Shown: in pieces, positions 29,092 to 38,875 of the stretch
Numbering within the stretch: the first letter of the stretch is position 1
Layout of the letters: every line of letters starts with the position of its first letter
NCBI RefSeq assembly: GCF_000241525.1
Contig: NZ_AHIL01000029.1
Span: 186,001 to 250,000, forward strand
DNA length: 64,000 nucleotides
Source: Comamonas testosteroni ATCC 11996
Lineage (GTDB): Bacteria; Pseudomonadota; Gammaproteobacteria; Burkholderiales; Burkholderiaceae_C
Reading direction: 5' to 3'
Program-made: the position numbers and the translations under genes
Notes under the pieces: generated by a model
Databases searched by the model: none
Seen by the model: the letters and a program-made list of their open reading frames with translations, nothing else
Told to the model about the DNA's origin: nothing

Positions 29092-29441
29092 GACTCACAT
29101 TTTTGCAGCGAATAGCGTCGATTCCTGGCTGCTTTACTGACGATTTACTTTGTAAAAAAATGCCGGAACTCAGGCACCAGAAAGACTTCCGCACCTCAGC
29201 CCGGATCAGGCTTGAACGATTCTGGCATCTAGAGTCTTCGCTATGAAAATGCAAGTGCGCAAGACTGACAAATGCAACATCGCATTCTCAGGTCTCGCCA
29301 AGTCATCGCAAAGCAAGAATTCACCCATCTCCAAAATTTACCCATCGTCAAGCAAGACATCTCATTCAAAGATGGATACAGCTAGATTAATCGGTAAAAA
29401 TGCTGAAAACTTCTCGAAACGAGAAGACTTGAGCCTGCCCC
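29092..29441. other. AT-richer intergenic region before the LysR gene
   Basis: A 350-base stretch between the divergent Sel1 and LysR genes. It is clearly more AT-rich than its surroundings. It holds a perfect hairpin cttctcg-aaa-cgagaag at 29410-29426, just upstream of the LysR start, which may be an operator. I see no convincing gene. Confidence 0.6.
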
Positions 29442-30410
29442 ATGAAGAATTCAGAGCGCAGTTTTGCGCGCCGCATCGATCTCACCTCGCTTCAGCTGTT
29501 CGTCGCCGTGTGCGAACTGGGCAGCATTGGCCGCGCCGCTGAACGCGAGTTCATTGCGGCCTCGGCCGTCAGCAAGCGCCTGTCCGACCTGGAAGCGACG
29601 GTGGATACCGCCCTGCTCTATCGCCACAGCCGCGGCGTGACGCTGACGCCGGCCGGCGAGAGCCTGCTGCACCATGCGCGCAATGTGCTGTACGGGCTGG
29701 AGCGCATGCAAGGCGAGCTCTCCGAATATGCCGACGGCGTGCGCGGCCATGTGCGCATGCACGCCAACATGTCGGCCATCGTGCAGTTTCTGCCCGAAGA
29801 CCTGGGAGCCTTTGCGCGCGAACACAGCCAGATCAAGATCGATCTGCAGGAGCATCTGAGCCCCGACGTGCTGAGCGCCGTGGCCGAGGGCACTGCCGAT
29901 ATCGGCATCTGCACGCTGGGCAATATCAGGAGCAACGAAGGCAATCAGGCCACCGTTCAGCTGACCCAGGGCAATGTGCCGCTGCAGTACCGGAGCTACC
30001 GCAACGACCGATTGGTCGTCGTCGTGCCCGAGCGCCACGCCCTGGCCGAGCGCGAAAGCGTCGCCTTCACCGAAGTGCTGGAATGGGACATCGTCAGCCT
30101 GCATGCCGGCTCCTCGATCAGTCTGGCCATGCGTGCTGCCGCAGCCCAGGCCGGCCACCCGCTGCACCAGCGCATCCAGGTCACCAGCCTGGACGCCATG
30201 TGCCGCATGATCGACAACGGCCTGGGACTGGGCCTGCTGCCCGACCGCGCCTTCGAGCTGATGCATGGCGTGGGCCATCTGCGCGCCGTGCAGCTCACCG
30301 ACGACTGGGCGCACCGCGAACTCTGCGTGGTGGCCCGCGATTTTGAAGCGCTGCCGGTGACCACCCGCCTGCTGGTCGATCACCTCTGCCCTGCCAGTGC
30401 CAAGGCTTGA
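29442..30410 (+). CDS. LysR-family transcriptional regulator
   Basis: A 322-residue regulator. The N-terminal winged helix-turn-helix is FVAVCELGSIGRAAEREFIA with ASAVSKRLSDLEATV; the effector domain begins near GHVRMHANMSAIVQFLP and ends GLGLLPDRAFEL. It lies 57 bases before leuC on the same strand, so control of leucine synthesis is plausible, though other LysR targets cannot be excluded. Confidence 0.92.
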   Translation: MKNSERSFARRIDLTSLQLFVAVCELGSIGRAAEREFIAASAVSKRLSDLEATVDTALLYRHSRGVTLTPAGESLLHHARNVLYGLERMQGELSEYADGVRGHVRMHANMSAIVQFLPEDLGAFAREHSQIKIDLQEHLSPDVLSAVAEGTADIGICTLGNIRSNEGNQATVQLTQGNVPLQYRSYRNDRLVVVVPERHALAERESVAFTEVLEWDIVSLHAGSSISLAMRAAAAQAGHPLHQRIQVTSLDAMCRMIDNGLGLGLLPDRAFELMHGVGHLRAVQLTDDWAHRELCVVARDFEALPVTTRLLVDHLCPASAKA

Positions 30411-30467
30411 AACATCGCATCAAGCCACAACAGAATCCTCCCAACAAACCAACCTCACGAGACCACC

Positions 30468-31889
30468 ATGGGACGCACCCTCTACGACAAGATTTTTGAC
30501 GAGCACGTCGTTCACACCGAGGAAGACGGCACCTCTGTCCTCTATATCGACCGCCATCTGGTGCACGAAGTCACCAGCCCCCAGGCCTTTGAAGGCCTGC
30601 GCATGGCCGGGCGCAAGCTGTGGCGCGTCAGCTCGGTCGTGGCCACGGCCGACCACAACACGCCCACCGACGGCTGGGAGCGCGGCTATGACGGCATTGC
30701 CGACCCCATCAGCAAGGAACAGATCACCACGCTGAACAGCAATATTGCCGAGTTCGGCTCGGCGGCCTTCTTTCCCTTCATGGACAAGGGCCAGGGCATT
30801 GTTCACGTCATGGGCCCCGAGCAAGGCGCGACCCTGCCCGGCATGACCGTGGTCTGCGGCGACAGCCACACCTCCACCCATGGCGCTTTCGGCGCGCTGG
30901 CCCACGGCATCGGCACCTCCGAGGTCGAGCATGTGATGGCCACCCAGACACTGCTGGCCAAGAAGGCCAAGAACATGCTGGTGCAGGTCAACGGCAAGGT
31001 CGCGCCCGGCATCACCGCCAAGGACATCGTGCTGGCCATCATCGGCAAGATCGGCACCGCCGGCGGCACGGGCTACACCATCGAGTTTGCCGGCGAAGCC
31101 ATCCGCGACCTGAGCGTGGAAGGCCGCATGACGGTCTGCAACATGGCCATCGAAGGCGGCGCCCGTGCAGGTCTCGTGGCCGTGGACGACAAGACCATCA
31201 ACTACATCAAGGGCCGCCCCCTGGCGCCCACGGGCGGCGAATGGGATGCCGCCGTCGGCTACTGGAAGACGCTGCATTCCGACGCAGATGCGAAGTTCGA
31301 CCGCGTGGTGGAGCTGAACGCCGCCGACATCGTGCCCCAGGTGACCTGGGGCACCAGCCCCGAGATGGTGCTGGGCATCGATGCCGTCGTTCCCGATCCC
31401 GACAAGGAAAAGGACTCGAACAAGCGCGGCGCCATCGAACGTGCGCTGACCTATATGGCGCTGGAGCCCGGCAAGCCCATCAACGACATCTTTGTCGACA
31501 AGGTGTTCATCGGCTCCTGCACCAACAGCCGCATCGAAGACATGCGCGAAGCCGCAGCCGTGGTCAAGAACCTGGGCCAGAAGGTCGCCAAGAACATCAA
31601 GCTGGCCATGGTGGTGCCCGGCTCCGGTCTGGTCAAGGAACAGGCCGAGCGTGAAGGCCTGGACCAGATCTTCAAGGCCGCCGGCTTTGAATGGCGCGAA
31701 CCCGGCTGCTCCATGTGCCTGGCCATGAACGCCGACCGCCTGGAGCCCGGCGAGCGCTGCGCGTCGACCTCGAACCGCAACTTCGAAGGCCGTCAGGGCG
31801 CCGGTGGCCGCACCCACCTCGTCAGCCCCGCCATGGCCGCTGCGGCAGCCATCCACGGCCACTTTGTCGACATCCGCAAGTTCTCCTAA
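30468..31889 (+). CDS. leuC: 3-isopropylmalate dehydratase large subunit
   Basis: A 473-residue aconitase-family subunit that with LeuD isomerises 2- to 3-isopropylmalate. The 4Fe-4S ligands are in [13 protein letters not shown] and [31 protein letters not shown] and [12 protein letters not shown] are other family marks. It is the first gene of leuC-ecn-leuD, with leuB following. Confidence 0.98.
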   Translation: MGRTLYDKIFDEHVVHTEEDGTSVLYIDRHLVHEVTSPQAFEGLRMAGRKLWRVSSVVATADHNTPTDGWERGYDGIADPISKEQITTLNSNIAEFGSAAFFPFMDKGQGIVHVMGPEQGATLPGMTVVCGDSHTSTHGAFGALAHGIGTSEVEHVMATQTLLAKKAKNMLVQVNGKVAPGITAKDIVLAIIGKIGTAGGTGYTIEFAGEAIRDLSVEGRMTVCNMAIEGGARAGLVAVDDKTINYIKGRPLAPTGGEWDAAVGYWKTLHSDADAKFDRVVELNAADIVPQVTWGTSPEMVLGIDAVVPDPDKEKDSNKRGAIERALTYMALEPGKPINDIFVDKVFIGSCTNSRIEDMREAAAVVKNLGQKVAKNIKLAMVVPGSGLVKEQAEREGLDQIFKAAGFEWREPGCSMCLAMNADRLEPGERCASTSNRNFEGRQGAGGRTHLVSPAMAAAAAIHGHFVDIRKFS

Positions 31890-31913
31890 ACCATTTCTTC
31901 AGCGAGACAGAGC

Positions 31914-32039
31914 ATGAAGCCTTCCGTCACGATTCTCTTGATCGGCCTGGCCTTCACCATGGCCGCCTGCAACACCGTCAAGTGCCTGGGCCAGGACGTG
32001 CAAAGTGCCGGCAGCGCCATCGAACGTGCCGCTCGCTGA
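31914..32039 (+). CDS. Entericidin-type small lipoprotein
   Basis: A 41-residue protein, [19 protein letters not shown] then [20 protein letters not shown]. It has a lipobox ending MAAC, so it should become a membrane lipoprotein of about 23 residues. NTVKGxGxDVxxAGxAIExAA is the entericidin A/B pattern; here GxG is CLG. It lies 24 bases after leuC and 25 before leuD, so it is likely co-transcribed. In enterobacteria these pairs act in stationary-phase lysis control, but role here is unknown. Confidence 0.88.
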   Translation: MKPSVTILLIGLAFTMAACNTVKCLGQDVQSAGSAIERAAR

Positions 32040-32064
32040 ACCCTTGATCCCTGGAATTCACGCC

Positions 32065-32721
32065 ATGCAAAAATTCACCGTGCACAAGGGCCTTGTCGCC
32101 CCCATGGACCGCGAGAACGTCGACACCGACGCCATCATTCCCAAGCAGTTCCTGAAGTCCATCAAGAAGACCGGCTTCGGCCCCAACCTGTTTGACGAGT
32201 GGCGCTATCTGGACCAGCCCGGCCAGCCCGGCGTGCCCGAAGCCGACCGCAAGCCCAACCCCGAGTTCGTGCTCAACCAGCCCCGCTTCAAGGGCGCCAG
32301 CATCCTGATCGCGCGCAAGAACTTCGGCTGCGGCTCCAGCCGCGAGCACGCGCCCTGGGCCCTGGACCAGTACGGTTTCCGCGCCATCCTGGCCCCCAGC
32401 TTTGCCGACATCTTCTTCAACAACAGTTTCAAGAACGGTCTGCTGCCCATCGTGCTGCCCGAGGCCACGATCGACCAGCTGTTCAACGACGTCGCGGCCT
32501 TCCCCGGCTACGAGCTGACCATTGACCTGGAGCGCCAGGTGATCCTGAGGCCCCAGGGCGAAGAGATCGCCTTCGACGTCATCGCCTTTCGCAAGTACTG
32601 TCTGCTCAACGGCTTCGACGATATCGGCCTGACCATGCGCCATGCCGACAAGATCAAGGCCTTCGAAGCCGAGCGCCTGGCGCAAAAGCCCTGGCTGGCG
32701 CATACGCTCTTGCAGAAATAA
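32065..32721 (+). CDS. leuD: 3-isopropylmalate dehydratase small subunit
   Basis: A 218-residue swivel-domain subunit. It starts [20 protein letters not shown], has [14 protein letters not shown] (substrate phosphate/carboxylate loop) and [12 protein letters not shown]. Pairs with LeuC. The start at 32065 fits family length. Confidence 0.98.
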   Translation: MQKFTVHKGLVAPMDRENVDTDAIIPKQFLKSIKKTGFGPNLFDEWRYLDQPGQPGVPEADRKPNPEFVLNQPRFKGASILIARKNFGCGSSREHAPWALDQYGFRAILAPSFADIFFNNSFKNGLLPIVLPEATIDQLFNDVAAFPGYELTIDLERQVILRPQGEEIAFDVIAFRKYCLLNGFDDIGLTMRHADKIKAFEAERLAQKPWLAHTLLQK

Positions 32722-32830
32722 CCCCCTGAGCCGCTTTGCCTAGGCGGCCCCGCGGCTTCCCCCTTTCTCGATGCGTTGCATCGGAAGGGGGACGGCATCT
32801 TCGCTGCGGGGCGGCCCTTGCTTGATGCCT
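32722..32830. repeat. Copy A of dispersed repeat family 2 (GC-rich)
   Basis: Begins ccccctgagccgctttgcc immediately after the leuD stop and contains cggcttccccctt, an opposing ggaagggggacg and gctgcggggcggcccttgct. The same blocks in the same order recur at 42574-42647. The c-run and g-run arms can pair. Confidence 0.6.
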
Positions 32831-32872
32831 CCTTGTTTGGGGCGTGCTTGTTTTTAGGTTGCTACCCATAAA

Positions 32873-32960
32873 TGAGCTGCTTGCGCCTTCTATTCATGAA
32901 TATCAGCACTAATTCAATCTGAAATCTATGAATAAAAAGCGCAAGCAGCTATCAAATTAA
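32873..32960. repeat. Full-length copy of dispersed repeat family 1
   Basis: About 88 bases with terminal inverted repeats gagctgcttgcgc and gcgcaagcagct and AT-rich middle (attcatgaatatcagc, tctgaaatctatgaat). It ends 13 bases before the leuB start. Confidence 0.7.
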
Positions 32961-32973
32961 TCAAAGGAACATC

Positions 32974-34050
32974 ATGAAGATTGCAGTTTTGCCCGGTGAT
33001 GGCATCGGTCCCGAAATCGTCGCGGAAGCCGTCAAGGTGCTCGAGGCCCTGAATCTGGGCCTGGAGATGGAAACCGCTCCCGTGGGCGGCGCCGGCTATG
33101 AAGCTGCCGGCCACCCTCTGCCTCCTGCCACGCTGAAGCTGGCCCAGGAAGCCGACGCGATTCTGTTCGGTGCGGTGGGCGACTGGAAGTACGACACACT
33201 GGCCCGCCCCCTGCGCCCCGAGCAGGCCATTCTGGGCCTGCGCAAGGCCCTGGGCCTGTTCGCCAACTTCCGTCCCGCCATCTGCTACAAGGAACTGACC
33301 CACGCCTCCAGCCTCAAGCCCGAGCTGGTTGCGGGCCTCGATATCCTCATCATCCGCGAGCTGACCGGCGACATCTACTTCGGCCAGCCGCGCGGCCGCC
33401 GTGTGGCTCCCGATGGTCACTTCCCCGGTGCCGAGGAAGCCTTCGACACCATGCGCTACACGCGCCCTGAGATCGAGCGCATCGCCCATGTCGCCTTCCA
33501 GGCTGCCCAGAAGCGCGACAAGCGCGTGACCAGCGTGGACAAGGCCAATGTGCTGGAAACCTTCCAGCTGTGGAAAGACGTGGTCACCGAAGTCGCCAAG
33601 CAGTACCCCGACGTGGCGCTGGACCACATGTACGTGGACAACGCCGCCATGCAGCTGGTCAAGGAGCCCAAGCGCTTCGACGTGGTGGTGACCGGCAATA
33701 TGTTCGGCGACATCCTCTCCGACGAAGCCTCCATGCTGACCGGCTCCATCGGCATGCTGCCCAGCGCCAGCCTCAACGACAAGAAGCAAGGCCTGTACGA
33801 ACCCAGCCACGGCTCGGCTCCCGACATTGCCGGCAAGGGCATCGCCAACCCCCTGGCCACCATTCTGTCGGCCGCCATGATGCTGCGCTTCAGCCTGGGC
33901 CAGGAAGCAGCCGCCCAGAAGATCGAAGCCGCCGTGCAAAAGGTGCTGGCCGACGGCCTGCGCACTGCCGACATCTACAGCGAAGGCACGACCAAGGTCA
34001 GCACCCGTGAAATGGGTGATGCCGTGGTCAAGGCGCTGGCCAGCGTCTGA
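32974..34050 (+). CDS. leuB: 3-isopropylmalate dehydrogenase
   Basis: A 358-residue NAD-dependent decarboxylating dehydrogenase. It starts [15 protein letters not shown]; the family signature is [20 protein letters not shown] and the cofactor part is [22 protein letters not shown] follows AAAGGAAC. It is separated from leuD by two repeats but is likely in the same leu unit. Confidence 0.98.
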   Translation: MKIAVLPGDGIGPEIVAEAVKVLEALNLGLEMETAPVGGAGYEAAGHPLPPATLKLAQEADAILFGAVGDWKYDTLARPLRPEQAILGLRKALGLFANFRPAICYKELTHASSLKPELVAGLDILIIRELTGDIYFGQPRGRRVAPDGHFPGAEEAFDTMRYTRPEIERIAHVAFQAAQKRDKRVTSVDKANVLETFQLWKDVVTEVAKQYPDVALDHMYVDNAAMQLVKEPKRFDVVVTGNMFGDILSDEASMLTGSIGMLPSASLNDKKQGLYEPSHGSAPDIAGKGIANPLATILSAAMMLRFSLGQEAAAQKIEAAVQKVLADGLRTADIYSEGTTKVSTREMGDAVVKALASV

Positions 34051-34073
34051 GGCACCGAAACCGCTGAAGCCCG

Positions 34074-34097
34074 GCCGCCGCCGTAAGCGGCGGCTTT
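34074..34097 (+). terminator. leuB terminator candidate
   Basis: Stem gccgccgc / gcggcggc, five-base loop, followed by ttt. The T-run is short. Confidence 0.55.
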
Positions 34098-34129
34098 GGG
34101 TTTGACGCAAATTTCGGCGCCAAATAAAA

Positions 34130-34167
34130 CAAAACGTCAAAAATAAATCATTTATTTCGACGTTTTG
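34130..34167. repeat. Long imperfect palindrome upstream of asd
   Basis: Outer arms caaaacgtc / gacgttttg and inner arms aaataaat / atttattt around one base. Only a two-base against one-base interruption breaks the symmetry. Could be an operator or a bidirectional terminator; not assignable. Confidence 0.6.
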
Positions 34168-34231
34168 ACTAGAGTTTCAAGCACTTTTAGTTCTTCAAGC
34201 TTTTTCTCTAGTCGCTAGAATGACAACTCTT

Positions 34232-34330
34232 ATGTTTGCCGCACGCACCTTCGCTCCCGAAATCGTCACACCCGCAAAGCTTGCCGGTGTGAATGCGCGC
34301 GCAATCACCATTAAGACGATTACAGGCTGA
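34232..34330 (+). CDS. Possible leader peptide upstream of asd
   Basis: A 32-residue reading frame that starts MFAARTFAPEIVTPAKLAG and ends ITIKTITG. The last eight residues hold three Thr, three Ile and one Lys, all products of the pathway that passes through Asd. No strong ribosome site is visible and no T-run terminator follows. Speculative. Confidence 0.3.
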   Translation: MFAARTFAPEIVTPAKLAGVNARAITIKTITG

Positions 34331-34423
34331 CCCAGCCCGGTTCGTCGCGCGCCCCTTCCGGCCCTGACGAGCCGGCCGAAGCAGTCTCAAGCTACTGTTT
34401 TCAAAACTGAAAGGGCGTTTCAA

Positions 34424-35536
34424 ATGAGCAAGCAATTGGTAGGTTTGGTGGGCTGGCGCGGCATGGTCGGCTCCGTGCTGATGGACCGTATGCAGGCCGA
34501 AGGCGACTTCGCGCTGATCGAGCCCGTGTTCTTCTCCACCTCCAATGCCGGCGGCAAGGCCCCGGCCATGGCCACCGTGCACACCGAGCTGAAGGACGCC
34601 AACGACATCACCGAGCTGTCCAAGTGCGACATCATCATCACCTGCCAGGGTGGCGACTACACCAAGGAAGTCTTCCCCAAGATCCGCGCCGCCGGCTGGA
34701 GTGGCCACTGGATTGACGCCGCCTCTTCGCTGCGCATGGAGGGCGACGCCGTCATCGTGCTGGACCCCGTCAACGACGATCTGATCCAGCAAAAGCTGGC
34801 CGCCGGCGGCAAGAACTGGATCGGCGGCAACTGCACCAACTCCATCCTGCTGATGGGCCTGGGCGGTCTGTTCAAGGCTGGTCTGGTGGAATGGGTCTCC
34901 TCCATGACCTACCAGGCCGCATCGGGCGGTGGCGCCAACCACATGCGCGAACTGCTCAAGGGCATGGGCGTGGTGCACGCCGCCGTCGCCGACGAGCTGG
35001 CGACCCCTGCTTCGGCGATTCTGGAAATCGACCGCAAGGTGGCCCAGACCATCCGTGACGATGTGCCCACCGAATTCTTCGGAGCACCTCTGGCCGGCGG
35101 CCTGATCCCCTGGATCGATGTGCAGTTGCCCAACGGCCAGTCCAAGGAAGAATGGAAGGGCCAGGCCGAGGTCAACAAGATCCTGGGCACCGAAGCCACG
35201 ATCCCCGTGGACGGCCTGTGCGTGCGCATCGGCGCCATGCGCTGCCACTCTCTGGCCCTGACCCTGAAGCTCAAGAAGGATCTGCCCCTCGAAGAGATCG
35301 AAGCCCTGATCAAGGGCGGCAATCCCTGGGTCAAGTTCGTGGCCAACGACCGCGCCCTGACCGTCAAGGAACTGACTCCCGCAGCGACCACCGGCGGCCT
35401 GGAAGTGGCCGTGGGCCGCGTGCGCAAGCTCAATATGGGCCCTGAGTACGTTTCGGCCTTCGTGATCGGTGACCAGCTGCTGTGGGGCGCTGCCGAGCCG
35501 CTGCGCCGCATGCTGCGCATTCTGCTGGCCGCCTGA
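34424..35536 (+). CDS. asd: Aspartate-semialdehyde dehydrogenase
   Basis: A 370-residue NADPH enzyme that makes aspartate semialdehyde for Lys, Met, Thr, Ile and diaminopimelate synthesis. The long gammaproteobacterial-type form is shown by [37 protein letters not shown] with the catalytic cysteine, and [17 protein letters not shown] [13 protein letters not shown]. Strongly terminated at 35581. Neighbour of fimV and truA, as in pseudomonads. Confidence 0.98.
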   Translation: MSKQLVGLVGWRGMVGSVLMDRMQAEGDFALIEPVFFSTSNAGGKAPAMATVHTELKDANDITELSKCDIIITCQGGDYTKEVFPKIRAAGWSGHWIDAASSLRMEGDAVIVLDPVNDDLIQQKLAAGGKNWIGGNCTNSILLMGLGGLFKAGLVEWVSSMTYQAASGGGANHMRELLKGMGVVHAAVADELATPASAILEIDRKVAQTIRDDVPTEFFGAPLAGGLIPWIDVQLPNGQSKEEWKGQAEVNKILGTEATIPVDGLCVRIGAMRCHSLALTLKLKKDLPLEEIEALIKGGNPWVKFVANDRALTVKELTPAATTGGLEVAVGRVRKLNMGPEYVSAFVIGDQLLWGAAEPLRRMLRILLAA

Positions 35537-35907
35537 TCTGCGCCGCCATCAAGCCCGCAGCGGGCTTGATCCAGCACAGCAAAGCGCCAGTCATCCTAGT
35601 GATGACTGGCGCTTTTTTCATGTCCAAGCTCTGGGCTTGGGTGACAATTGTTCGTCTATTCGGGCGAATGCAAACCGTCAGCAAACCTACATTAGGTTTC
35701 ATCTCGTTGCCAATCGACAACAATTGAGAGCCTTGCCGACCCAGCTTTTGCTCACATTGCAATAGCGTCGTTGACAATGCAAACTATGTCCGCCGGGCCG
35801 AGAGACCTTTGCCGCCTGCTGGAATTTCCAATTTTTATGTGCACCGCAGCCACAAACCCGACCAAGAACAAGAGGGCTGTAGGCTGCACGAATCAAGTCT
35901 GAGCCCT
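35537..35907. other. Intergenic region between asd and fimV
   Basis: A 371-base stretch. It starts with a short hairpin atcaagccc/gggcttgat (35548-35570) and the strong asd terminator. The rest, up to fimV, is AT-richer and should hold the fimV promoter; TTGACA at 35771 lacks a clear -10. No gene is visible. Confidence 0.6.
35581..35618 (+). terminator. asd terminator
   Basis: Perfect 15-base-pair stem (aaagcgccagtcatc / gatgactggcgcttt) with five-base loop and six T. Confidence 0.93.
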
Positions 35908-38835
35908 ATGCAACGCTGGAAACTTTCTGCGCTCGCCGCAGCCACCCTCGCACTGTCAAGCCTGCCGGCCACCGATGCATGGGCATTGGCACTGGGCCGC
36001 ATCACGGTGCAGTCGGCTCTGGGCGAGCCCTTGCGTGCCGAGGTCGAGATCCCTCAGCTCAGCGCTGCCGAGGCCGACAGCCTCCAGGCCGCTATCGCAT
36101 CGCCAGCGGCATTCCGCGCCCAGGGCATGGAATTCACGGGTACGGCCAACTCGGTGCGTGTGCAGGTGCAAAAACGCGCCAACGGCTCGGCCGTGCTCAA
36201 GCTCAGCAGCTTTCAGCCGGTCAACGATCCCTTTGTCGACCTGGTGATCGATGCCAACTGGGCATCGGGCAAGCTGCAGCGCAACTACACCTTGCTGCTC
36301 GACCCCCCTGCAACGCGCCGCCCGGCCCCGACGCCCACGACCGCTGCGCAGGCCACGCCTGCCGCGGCGCCTGCGCCTGTGCGTCCCGCCGTGACTGCAC
36401 GCCCGGCGCCCAGCCCTGTCAACGCGGCCGGTCGGGATCTGCGCAATGACCGCGATCTAGACGAAACGGCAACCAAGCCGCAGCAAAAACGCCAGGCTGG
36501 CACTGCGGCACCTGCTGGCAGCGGTGATGAAGTTCGCGTCAGGACAGGAGACACCGCAGGTCGCATTGCTGCAGCGCACAAGCCAGCAGGCGTATCGCTC
36601 GATCAGATGCTGGTCGCCATGCTGCGCAGCAACCCGCAGGCCTTTGTCAAGGGCAACATCAACCGCATGCGCAGCGGCGCGGTAATCCAGCTGCCCGATC
36701 AGGCAGCCGCTCAGGCCACCTCGGCCAAGGAAGCCCGCCAGATCATGGCGGCCCAGTCTCAGGATTTCAACCAGTTCCGCCGTCAACTGGCTGGCGTGGC
36801 ACCTGTGGCACCTGTGGAAGCAGCATCGCGCAGCGCTTCCGGCCAGGTTCAGGCCCACGTCGCAGATGCCAAGGCCGCCACCGCAGCCCCCGACAAGCTG
36901 ACCCTGTCCAAGGGCTCCGTCAAGGGCGTGGCCGCCGATGAGCAAGTGGCCCAGCAAAAACAGGCCGCAGACCAATCTGCGCGCGCCGATGAGCTCAAAC
37001 GCAATATGGCCGAGCTAAGCCAGATTGCGGCAGCCACCAAGCCCGCAGGTACGGCGGCAGCTCCCGCAGCAGGCACCGCGGCTGCAGCTGCGCCAGCGGC
37101 AAGCCCCACAGTCACCGTGCCCGCGGCCAGCACCGCCAATGCAGCAGCGCCCGCCCCCGCCCCCGCTCCAGCTGCTGATGCGCCTGCAACGCCTGCTACC
37201 CCTGCCCCAGCCGCACCCGAGGCTGCAGCAGCCGATGCCGGCAAGCCAGGCGACACCATGCCCGCACCAGCTCCGGCCGAAGGCGAACCGGCACAAGCCG
37301 CAGCCGAGCCTGCAGCGCCTGCACCGGCACCGGTTGCACCTCCCAAGCCTGTGGCGGCACCGGCCCCCATTCCCGAGGAGCCCAGCTTTATCGACAGTCT
37401 GATGGAAGACCCGACCATTCCGCTGGCTGGAGCAGCACTGCTGGCCCTGCTTCTGGGCTATGGCGGCTACCGTGTGTCTCAGCGTCGCAAAGCCGCTGCG
37501 GCAGGCGCGGACAGCACGCTGGGCGACAGCCAGCTGTCGGCGGACTCCTTCTTCGGCGCCAGTGGCGGCCAGCGCGTGGACACCACGACCAGCAGCAGCC
37601 AGATGTCGGGCCAGTCCATGCAGTACTCTCCCAGCCAGCTCGACGCCGGCGATGTGGACCCGCTGGCCGAAGCCGATGTGTACCTGGCCTACGGCCGCGA
37701 CCTGCAGGCCGAGGAAATCCTCAAGGAAGCGCTGCGCACCGACCCCAACCGTCTGGTGCTGCACCAGAAGCTGGCTGAAATCTATGCCAAGCGCCATGAC
37801 CGCATGGCCTACGCATCAGTTGCCAACAACGTCTTTGCCCTGACCCAGGGCAAGGGCCCCGAATGGCAGCGACTGGCCGATCAGGGCCGCATCCTGGATC
37901 CTGAAAACCTGACCTACCAGCTGGGCGGCGCCCCCCAGTCCCAGGCAGGCGCAGCGGCTGCGCCCAACGCCTTCAACCCCACCGCTCCATCGACCGCCTT
38001 GCAAGGCGGCGTGGCCGCCGCCGTGGGCTTCGGCTCGGCATTGGCTGCGGCACAGGCAGCCGAAGCCGCGGCCAGCCGCGAAGGCCCTCCCACAGAGCCC
38101 GCCGGCATGGACTTCGACATGGATCTGGAACTGCCAGCAGGCCTGCCCGACACTGCGGCCAGCGCAGCGCCTGTGCCCTCCGAGCCCGTTTCCTTGCCCA
38201 ACGAACAGGACTTCGCAGCACTGGCACAGTGGGACACTCCTTCTGCCCCCTCCGCAGAACCGGCAGTTACAACCGCAGACAATGGCCTGAACCTGGATCT
38301 CGATGATCTGGCCTCGTTCAGCCTGCCCGCCACGGCATCTCAAGCTCCGGCCCCTGTCGCAGCTCCCGCGCCCGCCGAGCAAAGCTCTCTGAATGCACTC
38401 GAGTTCGACCTCGACAGTTTCACCCTGCCTTTGCAGACACAGCCCGAGCCAGACGGCGGACAGGAAACAGCTCCGCTGAACCTATCCTCCAGCCTGGAGA
38501 AACTGGACGAAGTGCAAGGTGGCGAAGCCCTGAGCTTGCAGCCGACCGAGGAGAGCGACAGCCTCGCCGCCGCCGCTCCTGCACAACCCGAGGTGACTTT
38601 CGACCTCAGCGGCCTGTCGCTGGATCTGGGCACAGCCGATATCGCCGCGCCAGTCGACGCCGTGCCAGCGCCCTCCGAACCCGAAGACCCGCTGGCCACC
38701 AAGCTGGCCCTGGCCGAAGAGTTCAATGCCATCGGCGACAGCGACGGAGCGCGTACACTGATCGAGGAAGTGATCGCCGAAGCCCATGGCGATCTCAAGG
38801 CCAAGGCTCACAGCCTTCTCTCTCAGATTGGTTGA
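35908..38835 (+). CDS. fimV: FimV/HubP-family polar assembly protein
   Basis: A 975-residue bitopic membrane protein. A signal peptide (MQRWKLSALAAATLALSS) is followed by the FimV N-terminal domain (ALGRITVQSALGEPLRAEVE), a LysM-like peptidoglycan-binding part (VRTGDTAGRIAAAHK, GNINRMRSGAVIQLPD), a long Ala/Pro-rich span, one membrane helix (IPLAGAALLALLLGYGG), an acidic cytoplasmic region and the C-terminal FimV TPR motif (TKLALAEEFNAIGDSDGART). FimV organises type IV pili and polar machines. Start ATG 35908 gives the signal peptide at the N-terminus. Confidence 0.95.
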   Translation: MQRWKLSALAAATLALSSLPATDAWALALGRITVQSALGEPLRAEVEIPQLSAAEADSLQAAIASPAAFRAQGMEFTGTANSVRVQVQKRANGSAVLKLSSFQPVNDPFVDLVIDANWASGKLQRNYTLLLDPPATRRPAPTPTTAAQATPAAAPAPVRPAVTARPAPSPVNAAGRDLRNDRDLDETATKPQQKRQAGTAAPAGSGDEVRVRTGDTAGRIAAAHKPAGVSLDQMLVAMLRSNPQAFVKGNINRMRSGAVIQLPDQAAAQATSAKEARQIMAAQSQDFNQFRRQLAGVAPVAPVEAASRSASGQVQAHVADAKAATAAPDKLTLSKGSVKGVAADEQVAQQKQAADQSARADELKRNMAELSQIAAATKPAGTAAAPAAGTAAAAAPAASPTVTVPAASTANAAAPAPAPAPAADAPATPATPAPAAPEAAAADAGKPGDTMPAPAPAEGEPAQAAAEPAAPAPAPVAPPKPVAAPAPIPEEPSFIDSLMEDPTIPLAGAALLALLLGYGGYRVSQRRKAAAAGADSTLGDSQLSADSFFGASGGQRVDTTTSSSQMSGQSMQYSPSQLDAGDVDPLAEADVYLAYGRDLQAEEILKEALRTDPNRLVLHQKLAEIYAKRHDRMAYASVANNVFALTQGKGPEWQRLADQGRILDPENLTYQLGGAPQSQAGAAAAPNAFNPTAPSTALQGGVAAAVGFGSALAAAQAAEAAASREGPPTEPAGMDFDMDLELPAGLPDTAASAAPVPSEPVSLPNEQDFAALAQWDTPSAPSAEPAVTTADNGLNLDLDDLASFSLPATASQAPAPVAAPAPAEQSSLNALEFDLDSFTLPLQTQPEPDGGQETAPLNLSSSLEKLDEVQGGEALSLQPTEESDSLAAAAPAQPEVTFDLSGLSLDLGTADIAAPVDAVPAPSEPEDPLATKLALAEEFNAIGDSDGARTLIEEVIAEAHGDLKAKAHSLLSQIG

Positions 38836-38875
38836 TTGATTTGATGCATTCAGACCCCGCGCCGGGAGCCATGCC

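Larger units (their letters stand above)
34051..34423. other. Intergenic region between leuB and asd
   Basis: A 373-base region with a terminator-like hairpin (34074-34097), a long AT-rich palindrome (34130-34167), a TAGAAT -10-like box at 34216 and a possible 32-residue leader ORF (34232-34330). Confidence 0.7.

Noticed and set aside
29243..29542. A 99-codon frame before and over the LysR start
   Set aside because: Composition is unlike real genes here and it overlaps the LysR gene in another frame.
34051..34423. Lysine riboswitch upstream of asd
   Set aside because: No lysine-riboswitch elements (conserved junction or K-turn sequences) could be seen.
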